From an uncultured Cellvibrionales bacterium (GTDB lineage: Bacteria; Pseudomonadota; Gammaproteobacteria; Pseudomonadales; Dasaniaceae), in contig CAJVZD010000017.1 in the NCBI GenBank assembly GCA_913019905.1, positions 1 to 64,000 of the forward strand: a stretch of 64,000 nucleotides of DNA, read 5' to 3'. Below are positions 9,011-17,063 of this stretch, in pieces (positions within the stretch are counted from its first letter, which is position 1; every line of letters starts with the position of its first letter). Made by a program: the position numbers and the translations under genes. Below the pieces are notes generated by a model. The model was not told the DNA's origin. It saw only the letters and a program-made list of their open reading frames with translations, and did no database searches.

Positions 9011-9703
9011 GTGAAAAAATTACTGGTTCGTATTCTAGTTATATTCTCCGTGCTGTCGATAGCGGGATTCTGGCTGATGTTTTTTTCATCTCGCCCACCG
9101 TTAACGACTGACCCGGAGACTCTCGCCGGTGATGGAAGCATAATCAACTATTGCGAACTACCCGTATTGGATGGAAGTGGGAAGATGGCTGCAGATATCC
9201 CAAAAGGAAATACGCCAGGATGTAGTTACAGACATTTTCCATTGCCGATACTGGCTGAGTGCACTGAACCTCTGGTTGAGGGGGCCGCGGATATTCGAGG
9301 GTTGTGGATAGGCCGAGAAGGTGGCCATACGGGACACGTGGAACGCGTTGAACAATGCGGCCGTCGTACTGTGATAACTAGCTCGGGAATTATTCATGAC
9401 GCCGGTCCAAACAGTACCCTAGGTGAAACATCTAACGATACCGAAGGTGCAGTGCTGTTCACAGTGGGTGAAAGAGAGTACTGCGGCCGTACGTCTGCCG
9501 GTATGATATGGAACAAAGGGGTATTGGACTTTCATGTATTTGGCTGGGGGCCTGTTGTAGTGAAACGCTACTTAGACGGCGAACAACTGATTTGGGAGTA
9601 TGCGGATGGCAGTCTTACGCGAATGAATCGCCTTTGCTCCTTGCCTCAGGAAAACAAAATACCCAAGCCGAGGGGCCGACGGTTTACATTTTTTTCGAAA
9701 TAG
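9011..9703 (+). CDS. membrane-anchored periplasmic protein of unknown function
   Basis: 230 residues with a single N-terminal membrane anchor or uncleaved signal (about 4-26) and a soluble domain that should face the periplasm. Six cysteines, in YCELP, GCSYR, ECTEP, QCGRR, YCGRT and LCSLP settings, could pair as three disulfides. The Gly/Trp-rich beta-type pattern (IRGLWIGREGGHTGHVERV) resembles small lipocalin-like or META-like beta folds only loosely; I do not recognise a family. The start is GTG with a GGGG upstream. It has no operon partners. Confidence 0.65.
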   Translation: MKKLLVRILVIFSVLSIAGFWLMFFSSRPPLTTDPETLAGDGSIINYCELPVLDGSGKMAADIPKGNTPGCSYRHFPLPILAECTEPLVEGAADIRGLWIGREGGHTGHVERVEQCGRRTVITSSGIIHDAGPNSTLGETSNDTEGAVLFTVGEREYCGRTSAGMIWNKGVLDFHVFGWGPVVVKRYLDGEQLIWEYADGSLTRMNRLCSLPQENKIPKPRGRRFTFFSK

Positions 9704-10032
9704 AACGAGCAACATTCCTAACGGATAATCGACCCCGCTCTGGCATTTTTTGAGATGTTTAAGAGCGAGTACCTTTGTTACGATCACTAATCGAATTGTT
9801 TATATTGACTGATCTCAATGCGGGAGACCTCGGCGATTTCATTTTGAACAATCACATTGGCGAAAATTACGGGAAGATTTGTCTGGTGCAATCTTTTTGG
9901 TACTATAAATTGAGTTATATCTATTAATTCATTACACAACTTACTGTATATTCGGCTAAGTACCCAACTGGAGTTGGTGCCCGTTTAGAGACTCATAAGT
10001 CTTTATGCCCACTGAAATTAGGTATAGGTTAA
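9704..10032. other. intergenic, no gene seen
   Basis: About 330 bases without a supported reading frame. An AT-rich stretch around 9900-9950 is a reasonable place for the promoter of the next gene, but no clear hexamers stand out. Confidence 0.4.
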
Positions 10033-10698
10033 ATGCTTAAAGTCATTCTTTTAGTCGTTTTCTTAGGACTACATTTCCAAGTTGCCGCGCGCACAATACG
10101 TGTTGGTGTTGTGGAACAGAACTTGACGGTACTCAACGTTGTAAACGGGAAGTTTATTGGTTCCAAGGCTAAGTTACTACAGTGTATTTTCGATAAATCA
10201 GGAGTAGATTTCGAACTTCAATTGTTACCAGAACCAAGAGTTCTGAATCTCCTGGCCTCTGGAGAGTTAAACATTGGCTTGCCACTTTCTCGTCTCCCGG
10301 TACGGGATAATTATGCGACCTTTGTTGAACCTTTTGCATATATTACCTATGTACTGTACACGACAAAAGATATTGATTTGTCGGCCGATTTGTCTGCATA
10401 TCGGTTTGTAGCGGTGCGAGGCTCGTCTAGAGGTGGCGGTCTGTTTGCGCAGCGAAAGGTACAGTTTGAAGAAGTTAATAGTAGGTCTCAAGCCTTAGAG
10501 TTGGTCCGAATTGGTAGGTTTGATGGCGTCATCGTTCCTGGAATCGTTGTTCAAGGTATTAATCCCGATTTACTGGCAGGGCTAAAGAGCATCGATGTAG
10601 GGGTGGTTCCCATTTCTCTTTATGTTTCGAAAAAAGCCGCTGATTCAGAAAAACTGGCGGTAGTAATGAACTCTGCTATTGAATTATGCGCGCAGTGA
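10033..10698 (+). CDS. periplasmic solute-binding-like protein (SBP_bac_3 family)
   Basis: 221 residues with a signal peptide (hydrophobic 3-18, cleavage likely after VAARA region) and the type II binding-protein layout: TIRVGVVEQN opening, then a KAKLLQCIFDKSGVDFEL segment and a LNIGLPLSRLPVRDNYATFVEPF segment typical of SBP_bac_3. There is no ABC permease or ATPase beside it. It is a second orphan binding-like protein in the window, only distantly similar to the one at 3573-4352. The ligand is unknown. Confidence 0.7.
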   Translation: MLKVILLVVFLGLHFQVAARTIRVGVVEQNLTVLNVVNGKFIGSKAKLLQCIFDKSGVDFELQLLPEPRVLNLLASGELNIGLPLSRLPVRDNYATFVEPFAYITYVLYTTKDIDLSADLSAYRFVAVRGSSRGGGLFAQRKVQFEEVNSRSQALELVRIGRFDGVIVPGIVVQGINPDLLAGLKSIDVGVVPISLYVSKKAADSEKLAVVMNSAIELCAQ

Positions 10699-10747
10699 GT
10701 CTTTTTCAGCTGTTCTCGATCGCCATAGGAAAAATGACGAAACATGC

Positions 10748-10784
10748 CGACGGAGTCAGCTCTGACTACTGAAACACTCCGTCG
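10748..10784 (-). terminator. inverted repeat across the stop codon of the DUF4214-cytochrome gene
   Basis: CGACGGAGT (10748-10756) and ACTCCGTCG (10776-10784) form a perfect 9-bp stem spanning the stop codon of the minus-strand gene. It lies between two convergent genes. There is no strong T-run, so terminator function is possible but unproven. Confidence 0.35.
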
Positions 10785-12430
10785 CCAAAATTTACTCCGG
10801 CATCAACACACCACACACTTATACTGTCAAAATCGTCCAGGGTTACTCCGTCATTCAAGGTGATCGTATAAGTGCCGCCAGTAAAACGAGTGCCTTTTAT
10901 ATCTTCGCTGATGGAGAATCCAGCGGGCGGGTCAAAATCGCGGTTCTGGCCGGCGTAAAATTCAACCACAATACCGTTGCCGTCATAGGTGAAACCGGAT
11001 ACGACGATGGTGCAATTATCTTCAATCCGCGCGACGCCGCCAACGTCGTGAAAATACTCGGTGAGGATGGCGGTCTGTCCGACTTTTTCATGGTCTGCGG
11101 CGCATTCACTACTGCCAGGATCGTCGGTCCCGGTATCATCGGTGACGTCGCTTGAGTCACCGCTGACTAAATAGGCAATCAAATGTCGAAGCTCACTGTC
11201 ATCGAGTCTATCAGCGGACCAGAAAGGCATTACACCGCCGGTGAGATTATTATAGACCGTGCTGTTGGCGTGCCCACTGGTTCTGACTCGACGAGCAATA
11301 TAGTCCGGCTCAAGGTTAAGTCCATTAACTTTCGGGGCCACGTTAGAGCCCTCGCCATCGTTAGCGTGGCAGATTGCGCAGGATTCGTTGAACAAATTCT
11401 TGCCGTCTGCTGCAACTCCGCCAGTGAGGTCCGGGGGAGGCTCGATAATGCTGAAGGAAATTGGGTCGACCTGTTCATCTCCCGCCTGTTCTTCGAGGAA
11501 TTGTTGTAGTGCGAGCCATTCGACACTGGTCTCTGTCCAGCTATCGGCAACCATCCACTCGTTGAGACAGGAGTTCACCGCATCGAGCATTGAAACCAGT
11601 AGTCCATTTTTGTAGCTGGGTCTGCGCAGCGCGTCGCCGATGGCGTGACCGGCACGGCGAAAACCGTTGTCTGCCGGTTCATTCAACGCGTGACAATGAA
11701 CACACGCAAACTGGTTGCCACTTTGTTGCCGCAGCCGATAGATCATTTCACCGCTGATAATACGCTCACTGCTTATCCAGTTATCGACGCTAGTTAGTCC
11801 TTCGTCGAGGGAGGTACTACCGGCATCGATCTGCTGTAAAATGCCCCTCGCAGAATCTATGTCGTCTTCTGTGTAATCGATGCCGAAGTCACTTACTTGT
11901 TGACTAAAGCTGTTCGCCGCAGCGATTTTATTATTAATGATGTCCCCATCATCGTTGATCGCACCATCGGCAATTTGTTTCGCTATCGATGCCAGGGTCG
12001 CTGCGCCGGTTTCCAGCCGTCCCTCGTAAAATATCAAGCCCTCGGGGTCAGCATCGCGATTGAACATTTGGGTAAACAAGCCATTAACCAGCTGCTCATT
12101 GGACAACGAGCCGAAACTAGTCTGGTATTCAGCGGAGTCACCGAAGGCAGACAGCACAGCGTCAAGGTTATTAGATTGATCGAATTGCGCTGCCCAAAAG
12201 CTTAAACCTCCGGAATCGCCAGGTCGTCCGTAATAAGCGACATACATTTGCTGGGCCAAGTTGGAGGAAGCTTCGGTCTGCGCAAAGGATGATGTCGAAA
12301 GAGGCCATAATACTGCGATAAGCCAACATAATCTGAAGCAAGATACTAAGGAGTTTAGTACGATAATCACAGTGGTTAGTGCAGCATGAAGAGTCTCTTT
12401 AAAGCCGAGGGGGATGACAATATGACGCAT
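10766..12430 (-). CDS. exported DUF4214 - cytochrome c - DM13 fusion protein
   Basis: 554 residues from the ATG at 12430, which has AAGGAA 7 bases upstream; an ATG at 12448 is less well placed. After an N-terminal export segment ending near SSFAQ come a DUF4214 domain (about 57-224), a first c-type heme site CVHCH (243-247), a second CAICH (351-355) in a typical cytochrome c domain with a likely axial Met in GGVMPFW (about 401), a Thr/Asp-rich linker, and a C-terminal DM13 domain (about 449-554) with its conserved Cys in ISVWCVDAG (about 541). DM13 has been proposed as a redox-active domain in extracellular electron transfer. The fusion suggests an exported electron carrier at the cell surface. 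Partners are not visible nearby. Confidence 0.8.
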   Translation of the reverse strand: MRHIVIPLGFKETLHAALTTVIIVLNSLVSCFRLCWLIAVLWPLSTSSFAQTEASSNLAQQMYVAYYGRPGDSGGLSFWAAQFDQSNNLDAVLSAFGDSAEYQTSFGSLSNEQLVNGLFTQMFNRDADPEGLIFYEGRLETGAATLASIAKQIADGAINDDGDIINNKIAAANSFSQQVSDFGIDYTEDDIDSARGILQQIDAGSTSLDEGLTSVDNWISSERIISGEMIYRLRQQSGNQFACVHCHALNEPADNGFRRAGHAIGDALRRPSYKNGLLVSMLDAVNSCLNEWMVADSWTETSVEWLALQQFLEEQAGDEQVDPISFSIIEPPPDLTGGVAADGKNLFNESCAICHANDGEGSNVAPKVNGLNLEPDYIARRVRTSGHANSTVYNNLTGGVMPFWSADRLDDSELRHLIAYLVSGDSSDVTDDTGTDDPGSSECAADHEKVGQTAILTEYFHDVGGVARIEDNCTIVVSGFTYDGNGIVVEFYAGQNRDFDPPAGFSISEDIKGTRFTGGTYTITLNDGVTLDDFDSISVWCVDAGVNFGDGVFQ

Positions 12431-12820
12431 AGCGGATTCCTTGCACAAGACATTCTTGAATGGAGCCTACTCCAGTAAATTTTCTGTGTCCACATAGCGG
12501 TGTAGACCGTAGTCGTGAATGTATTCTAAAGGGGAAAAATTGAGAAAGGTGTTAAATGTACCGCTCGGCAGCGTGGGTGTTTAAGGTCGGGTATGCGCCA
12601 ATTAAATTTGCCTTGCTTTCAAAGTACATCATCGGGCGGGATGCTGTCACATTGATCGCAGCCCTGTATCAATAGTGTATACTCGTGAGCGGTCTTGCAA
12701 CCAATTACCAGTAACGAGTTTTACTGTGCTAGGCCGGTACTAGGCCTGTACTAGGCGCGTACTGACTGGCCGGTCGCTTACAACATGTTTAACCGTGGAT
12801 AATATCTAAAAAGTCTCTCT
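12431..12820. other. divergent intergenic region
   Basis: Lies between the divergent DUF4214-cytochrome and pseudouridine synthase genes. It holds the imperfect 11-bp repeats at 12726-12769; otherwise nothing recognised. Confidence 0.45.
12726..12769. repeat. imperfect 11-bp tandem repeat, about four copies
   Basis: Four consecutive 11-base units at 12726, 12737, 12748 and 12759 share the core GTACTAGGC (GTGCTAGGCCG, GTACTAGGCCT, GTACTAGGCGC, GTACTGACTGG). It lies just upstream of the pseudouridine synthase gene. Confidence 0.75.
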
Positions 12821-13666
12821 ATGAACCACCAGCCAATAATCATTGAAAAACATTTGACGATGAGTGATCAACATCAAGGCAATGCAGTGGATTGTCTTGC
12901 CGATAGTACCGGTCTTTCGAAACAACAAATAAAAATGGCAATGAAGAAAGGTGCTGTTTGGCTGTCAACCGGTAACCGCGTTCAACGATTGCGACGCCAT
13001 AAAAAGACTTTAGCGAAAGGCGACATCGTCCACTTATATTTTAATGAACAAATACTCGCCGAAGAAGCTCAACGACCGACTAAAATTGCCGATGAAGGTG
13101 ATTACAGCATATGGATAAAGCCGTATGGTGTTTATAGTCAAGGGTCGAAATGGGGGGATCATTGTACGATTAACCGCATGGTGGAGCAGAGGGAAGATCG
13201 CCCGACTTTTATTGTTCATCGGCTTGATCGAGCCGCTACCGGATTGATTATTATTGCCCATACAAAGTCGGCCGCCGCCGCTTTTTCGCAGTACTTCCAG
13301 AACAGACAATTGACAAAAAAGTATCGTGCGATTATTCATGGTCATTTTCCGGTATCTGGGGAAAACCTTAGCATTAACACCGACATCGATTCCCGCTCAG
13401 CTTTGAGCCATGTCTCCCTGGTACGATACGATGAAGAGTTCGACGAATCGGAGGTGGAAGTGATTATCGAAACGGGACGAAAACACCAAATCCGTAAACA
13501 CTTATCAGAACAGGGACATCCCATTGTCGGTGATCGGTTATACGGCACGGAAACCCGTTTTACTAAAAATTTGCAATTATGTGCTTACTATTTAAGTTTC
13601 AACTGTCCTGTTGACGGTTCGCTAAAATCCTACCAGTTAGAGCGCGAGTTGCGGTTTATTCCATAG
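12821..13666 (+). CDS. RluA-family RNA pseudouridine synthase
   Basis: 281 residues. An N-terminal S4-like RNA-binding segment (about 25-75) is followed by the RluA catalytic fold. The signature is HRLDRAATGL with catalytic Asp at 136, where most members have TSGL after the motif. Other family blocks are KKYRAIIHG and the ETGRKHQIRKHLSEQGHPIVGD region near 223-245. The enzyme converts uridine to pseudouridine in rRNA or tRNA; which site cannot be told. The ribosome site before ATG 12821 is weak and an ATG at 12860 is an alternative start. It stands alone. Confidence 0.85.
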   Translation: MNHQPIIIEKHLTMSDQHQGNAVDCLADSTGLSKQQIKMAMKKGAVWLSTGNRVQRLRRHKKTLAKGDIVHLYFNEQILAEEAQRPTKIADEGDYSIWIKPYGVYSQGSKWGDHCTINRMVEQREDRPTFIVHRLDRAATGLIIIAHTKSAAAAFSQYFQNRQLTKKYRAIIHGHFPVSGENLSINTDIDSRSALSHVSLVRYDEEFDESEVEVIIETGRKHQIRKHLSEQGHPIVGDRLYGTETRFTKNLQLCAYYLSFNCPVDGSLKSYQLERELRFIP

Positions 13667-14058
13667 CTACCCCATACCAGTCGCTGCCATATAGACGTTC
13701 TAATGCTGTCTTCCCGGTTAGTAACACTCCGCCAGTACCTTCGAGCTAGAACCCTCGAACAAGCCCTTCGAACTAGCACCTTGAGAATAAATTACCCCTT
13801 TCCTCAGGTGTTTGTGAAATCGATTTTCTACTAACGAGCTAAATAATTGGGAAGTCTGACACGAAAACTAACCCATTGCTGCGCGTTTTTTGTCAGCACT
13901 TCAAACCTTGCCTTTCGGAGTCTGTTTAGTTGCATTATTTCTTATTCATATAGGGCTTCCGTGTTTGATAAAACTGAGGCAAGATAGCGTGCTTATTGTC
14001 TAGTTAAAGAAATCTAAGTGAAGTAATCCAATTAAAGAAATCCAGAGAAGGAAATTAA
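13667..14058. other. intergenic, degenerate repeats
   Basis: No gene supported. Between 13738 and 13783 there are three imperfect copies of a CTTCGA-CTAG-ACC motif of about 12-15 bases. AAGGAAATTAA before 14059 is the ribosome site of the next gene. Confidence 0.45.
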
Positions 14059-14988
14059 ATGGCAACGGCATCGATAAAGAAAAAGCCTTTTGGGTCGAGA
14101 ACTACTGCGGATGAAGTGCTGGATAATGTCGATTTGGCCGGGAAGAATATTGTAGTCACGGGAGCAAACACCGGTATTGGCTATGAAGCTGCAAGAGCAT
14201 TAGCTGCCGTCGGAGCGAGGGTTATTTTCGCTTGCCGCAGTGCTGAAAAAGGTGAGCAAGCGGTTTCTAATGCCAAAAAACTCCATCCCGCTGCGAAGGC
14301 AGAATTTAGGCAACTTAATTTGGCCTCATTCGAAAATATCAGACAGTTTTGTGAGCAGCTCGATTTAGATAAAATTGACGTGCTCATTTGCAATGCGGGT
14401 CTGACCCAACCGAAATATACCGAGACTGAAGATGGTCTGGAAATGACCGTTGGCGTGTGTCATTTTGGACATTTTCTTTTGACGAATCTGCTGATGGATA
14501 AATTGCTGGCGGCGGACGAACCAAGAGTAGTGATGGTTTCCAGTGAAAGCCATCGCTACCCGGCGACTTTGAATTTGTCTAATTACCCGCTTTCAAAATT
14601 AACGTACTCTTTTATGGTGTCCTACGGCCAGGCTAAGCTGTCAAACACGCTGTTTGCTAATGAGTTGCAACGACGTTATTCGGATAGAGGTTTAACTGCT
14701 TGCTCCTTGCATCCCGGTACGCTTATTACTACCGATATCGCTAGAAACTCCCGCGCCGCCTTTATCATGAAACTGATCAGTCCATTCACAAAAAACACGA
14801 ACCAAGGGGCTTCGACCACGGTATTTTGTGCGGCGTATGAGAAATCCGAAAACCTTGGAGGCCAATATTATTCCCATTGTAAAAAATCGAGAGCAACCAA
14901 AGAAGCTAATAACCCTGTGGTAGCTCGGAAATTGTGGGAGCTGAGTGAGAAGGTTTGCAATCTAAATGAGACCGCCGAGACTGGTTAA
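14059..14988 (+). CDS. short-chain dehydrogenase/reductase, retinol-dehydrogenase-like
   Basis: 309 residues with the classical SDR features: cofactor loop TGANTGIG (34-41), NAG (112-114), catalytic Ser in MVSSESHR (about 161-163) and YGQAK (Y189, K193). The pattern and length match the retinol dehydrogenase/WWOX-like oxidoreductase group, which usually uses NADP(H). The substrate is not known; lipid aldehydes or ketones are plausible. AAGGAAATTAA sits directly upstream. A membrane AraC regulator follows on the same strand after about 90 bases and may be a neighbour rather than its controller. Confidence 0.85.
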   Translation: MATASIKKKPFGSRTTADEVLDNVDLAGKNIVVTGANTGIGYEAARALAAVGARVIFACRSAEKGEQAVSNAKKLHPAAKAEFRQLNLASFENIRQFCEQLDLDKIDVLICNAGLTQPKYTETEDGLEMTVGVCHFGHFLLTNLLMDKLLAADEPRVVMVSSESHRYPATLNLSNYPLSKLTYSFMVSYGQAKLSNTLFANELQRRYSDRGLTACSLHPGTLITTDIARNSRAAFIMKLISPFTKNTNQGASTTVFCAAYEKSENLGGQYYSHCKKSRATKEANNPVVARKLWELSEKVCNLNETAETG

Positions 14989-15078
14989 GATCAGTTGGTT
15001 TAAAAACAGGACGATCTCTTTATTACACCGCCATATGTCGTGAAGGCAGCGCTATGTGTCTTTCTGTCGGAAATTTAA

Positions 15079-16254
15079 ATGCCGATTAGTCTGTTGGAAC
15101 ATATTTACATCGTCGGCACTGCCACCAGTATCGTGGTCGCGATTTTAATGGCTCTGGCCATTTTTAGGCTTTCCGCTGGTAACAATAGGCACATGTTCCT
15201 GGAATTGATTTTTGTCGCATTCGCCATTAGCGTTTTTGCAAATACGATTCTAAACGTGAAGAGTGGGAGCGCGGCAATTTCGATGATCGGTCTTACAGAA
15301 CCTTTCCAGCTGCTATTCGGCCCCTTGTTTTATTTGTATTTGAAAAACCTGAGTGGCGTGCATAATCCTTGGCGTAAAAACACGCTACATTTTATTCCTT
15401 TTCTGTTTTTAACCCTATATCTATCAGCCTTTTTCTTCGGATTTACTCGACAGCGGTTCCTTCTCTCCACTAATGCCTATACCGTTACCGTTAGTGCTCT
15501 GTCATTTTTTGTCTATGTCCAGTTGTGGTTATACTACTTTTTGTGTCGAATAGAGCACAAGCGCTACCGTCAAAGGCTGAAACAATCATGCTCAGAAATA
15601 GAGCGTCTCAGTGAGTCATGGGTTGGTGATGGGCTGCTAGCACTATTACTATGTTACTCAGTATTAGGTGTTGTTTACGGAATGAATCACGGTGCAGTCA
15701 ACCTGTCTGTCAACAAGTCGGCAGCGATTATCGTGGCGTCGCTCATCTACTTTATGGTGTTTCAGACATTAAAGCGTCCGCAACTGTTTTCTCCTGAGAG
15801 TTTGAATGTTACGGAAAATAGTCTGTTGGAGCCGATTGACAAACCAACAAGCAAAACAAAAAATGACGAAGTTAGCGGTAAATATGAAAGGTCGGGGATG
15901 TCTGATCGCGACGCTGCGCAACATATGCAGCGAGTGCGGGCCTTTATGCAAAGCGAAAAACCCTATTTGGATCCGGAACTGAGTATAGGCGCTCTAGCGG
16001 ACCAAATAGAACTCAACGTTCACCATTTGTCTCAGGTAATCAATTCCAGTGACGGTCGAAACTTTTTTGATTTCGTTAACGGCTATCGCATAGAACAAGT
16101 CAAGATTGAATTTGCGAATCCTGTCAACACAGGCAAGACCGTATTGGAAATTGCAATGAATTCGGGATTCAATTCCAAAGCAACATTTAACCGGATTTTC
16201 AAAAAATCTACGGGAGCCACCCCTTCTGCCTATCGAAAGTCATCTTTTGATTAA
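15079..16254 (+). CDS. membrane-bound AraC-family transcriptional regulator
   Basis: 391 residues. The N-terminal half (about 1-240) has seven likely membrane helices; after a polar linker the C-terminal 100 residues carry an AraC-type double helix-turn-helix (LSIGALADQIELNVHHLSQVIN and the TVLEIAMNSGFNSKATFNRIFKKSTGATPSAYR end). Such 7TM-AraC proteins sense a signal at the membrane and act on DNA near it. The ABC genes immediately downstream (100-base gap) are the likeliest targets, by position. The CGGAAA before the ATG supports the start. Confidence 0.85.
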   Translation: MPISLLEHIYIVGTATSIVVAILMALAIFRLSAGNNRHMFLELIFVAFAISVFANTILNVKSGSAAISMIGLTEPFQLLFGPLFYLYLKNLSGVHNPWRKNTLHFIPFLFLTLYLSAFFFGFTRQRFLLSTNAYTVTVSALSFFVYVQLWLYYFLCRIEHKRYRQRLKQSCSEIERLSESWVGDGLLALLLCYSVLGVVYGMNHGAVNLSVNKSAAIIVASLIYFMVFQTLKRPQLFSPESLNVTENSLLEPIDKPTSKTKNDEVSGKYERSGMSDRDAAQHMQRVRAFMQSEKPYLDPELSIGALADQIELNVHHLSQVINSSDGRNFFDFVNGYRIEQVKIEFANPVNTGKTVLEIAMNSGFNSKATFNRIFKKSTGATPSAYRKSSFD

Positions 16255-16355
16255 ATCTAGGTCTCAATTCCTCGGCTGAGGCGTTTTCTTCTCTATTTTT
16301 CCACATAATCTTTTTACTTTCGTGGAATTCTAATAGACAGAGGTAAAACGCCAGC

Positions 16356-17063
16356 ATGAACAACATCATAAATTTACAGGGTATATCTAAAACTTATAAA
16401 AGCGAATCCCGTCTAATCTCGGTGCTTAAGCCAATGGATTTAACTATCCAAAGTGGAGAATTTGTCAGCATTTTTGGTAAGTCTGGCAGTGGTAAATCAA
16501 CGTTGCTGAATATTATGTCGGGTATTGATTCCTGCTCCAGTGGCCGAGTGATAGTTAATAGTACTGATATTAGTCACTTGAAGGCCGGCGCATTAGACGC
16601 GTGGCGAGGGCGAAATATTGGTCTGGTTTTTCAATTCTTTCAATTGATTCCTACTCTGACGGTACTTGAAAATATTATGTTGCCGATGGACTTTTGCAAA
16701 ACTATAGCGGCAAAGCAACGCCGCACTCGAGCGCGGGCACTGCTCGGGAAAGTGGGATTGGTTGACAAAGAGAACAAGTTTCCGGCCATTCTTTCCGGCG
16801 GTGAAAAGCAACGAGTTGCTATTGCCAGATCGCTTGCCAATGATGCACCCATCATTCTGGCGGATGAACCCACAGGAAATTTGGATTCCAAGACAGCAAT
16901 GCGAATATTTGCATTGTTTGAGGAGCTTAATCGGCAAGGAAAAACTGTCATCATTGTTTCTCATGATCCCTGCACTCGAGATTATGCGCAGCGGACAGTG
17001 ACAATAACGGACGGCGAAATTGTTTCGGCGCTGCCTGTGCGGGAGGGGAATAGCTATGTTTAA
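16356..17063 (+). CDS. ABC transporter ATPase (LolD/MacB/YbbA type)
   Basis: 235 residues with all nucleotide-binding motifs: Walker A GKSGSGKST (41-49), Q-loop VFQFFQLIP, signature LSGGEKQR (146-153), Walker B IILADE (166-171) and switch His203 in SHD. The order and the FQLIPTLTVLENIMLP sequence are typical of the LolD/MacB/YbbA group of ATPases that power FtsX-type permeases. It overlaps the start of the permease gene by 8 bases, so the two form one unit. Its likely role is mechanical work on lipoproteins or envelope substrates rather than classical transport. Confidence 0.9.
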   Translation: MNNIINLQGISKTYKSESRLISVLKPMDLTIQSGEFVSIFGKSGSGKSTLLNIMSGIDSCSSGRVIVNSTDISHLKAGALDAWRGRNIGLVFQFFQLIPTLTVLENIMLPMDFCKTIAAKQRRTRARALLGKVGLVDKENKFPAILSGGEKQRVAIARSLANDAPIILADEPTGNLDSKTAMRIFALFEELNRQGKTVIIVSHDPCTRDYAQRTVTITDGEIVSALPVREGNSYV

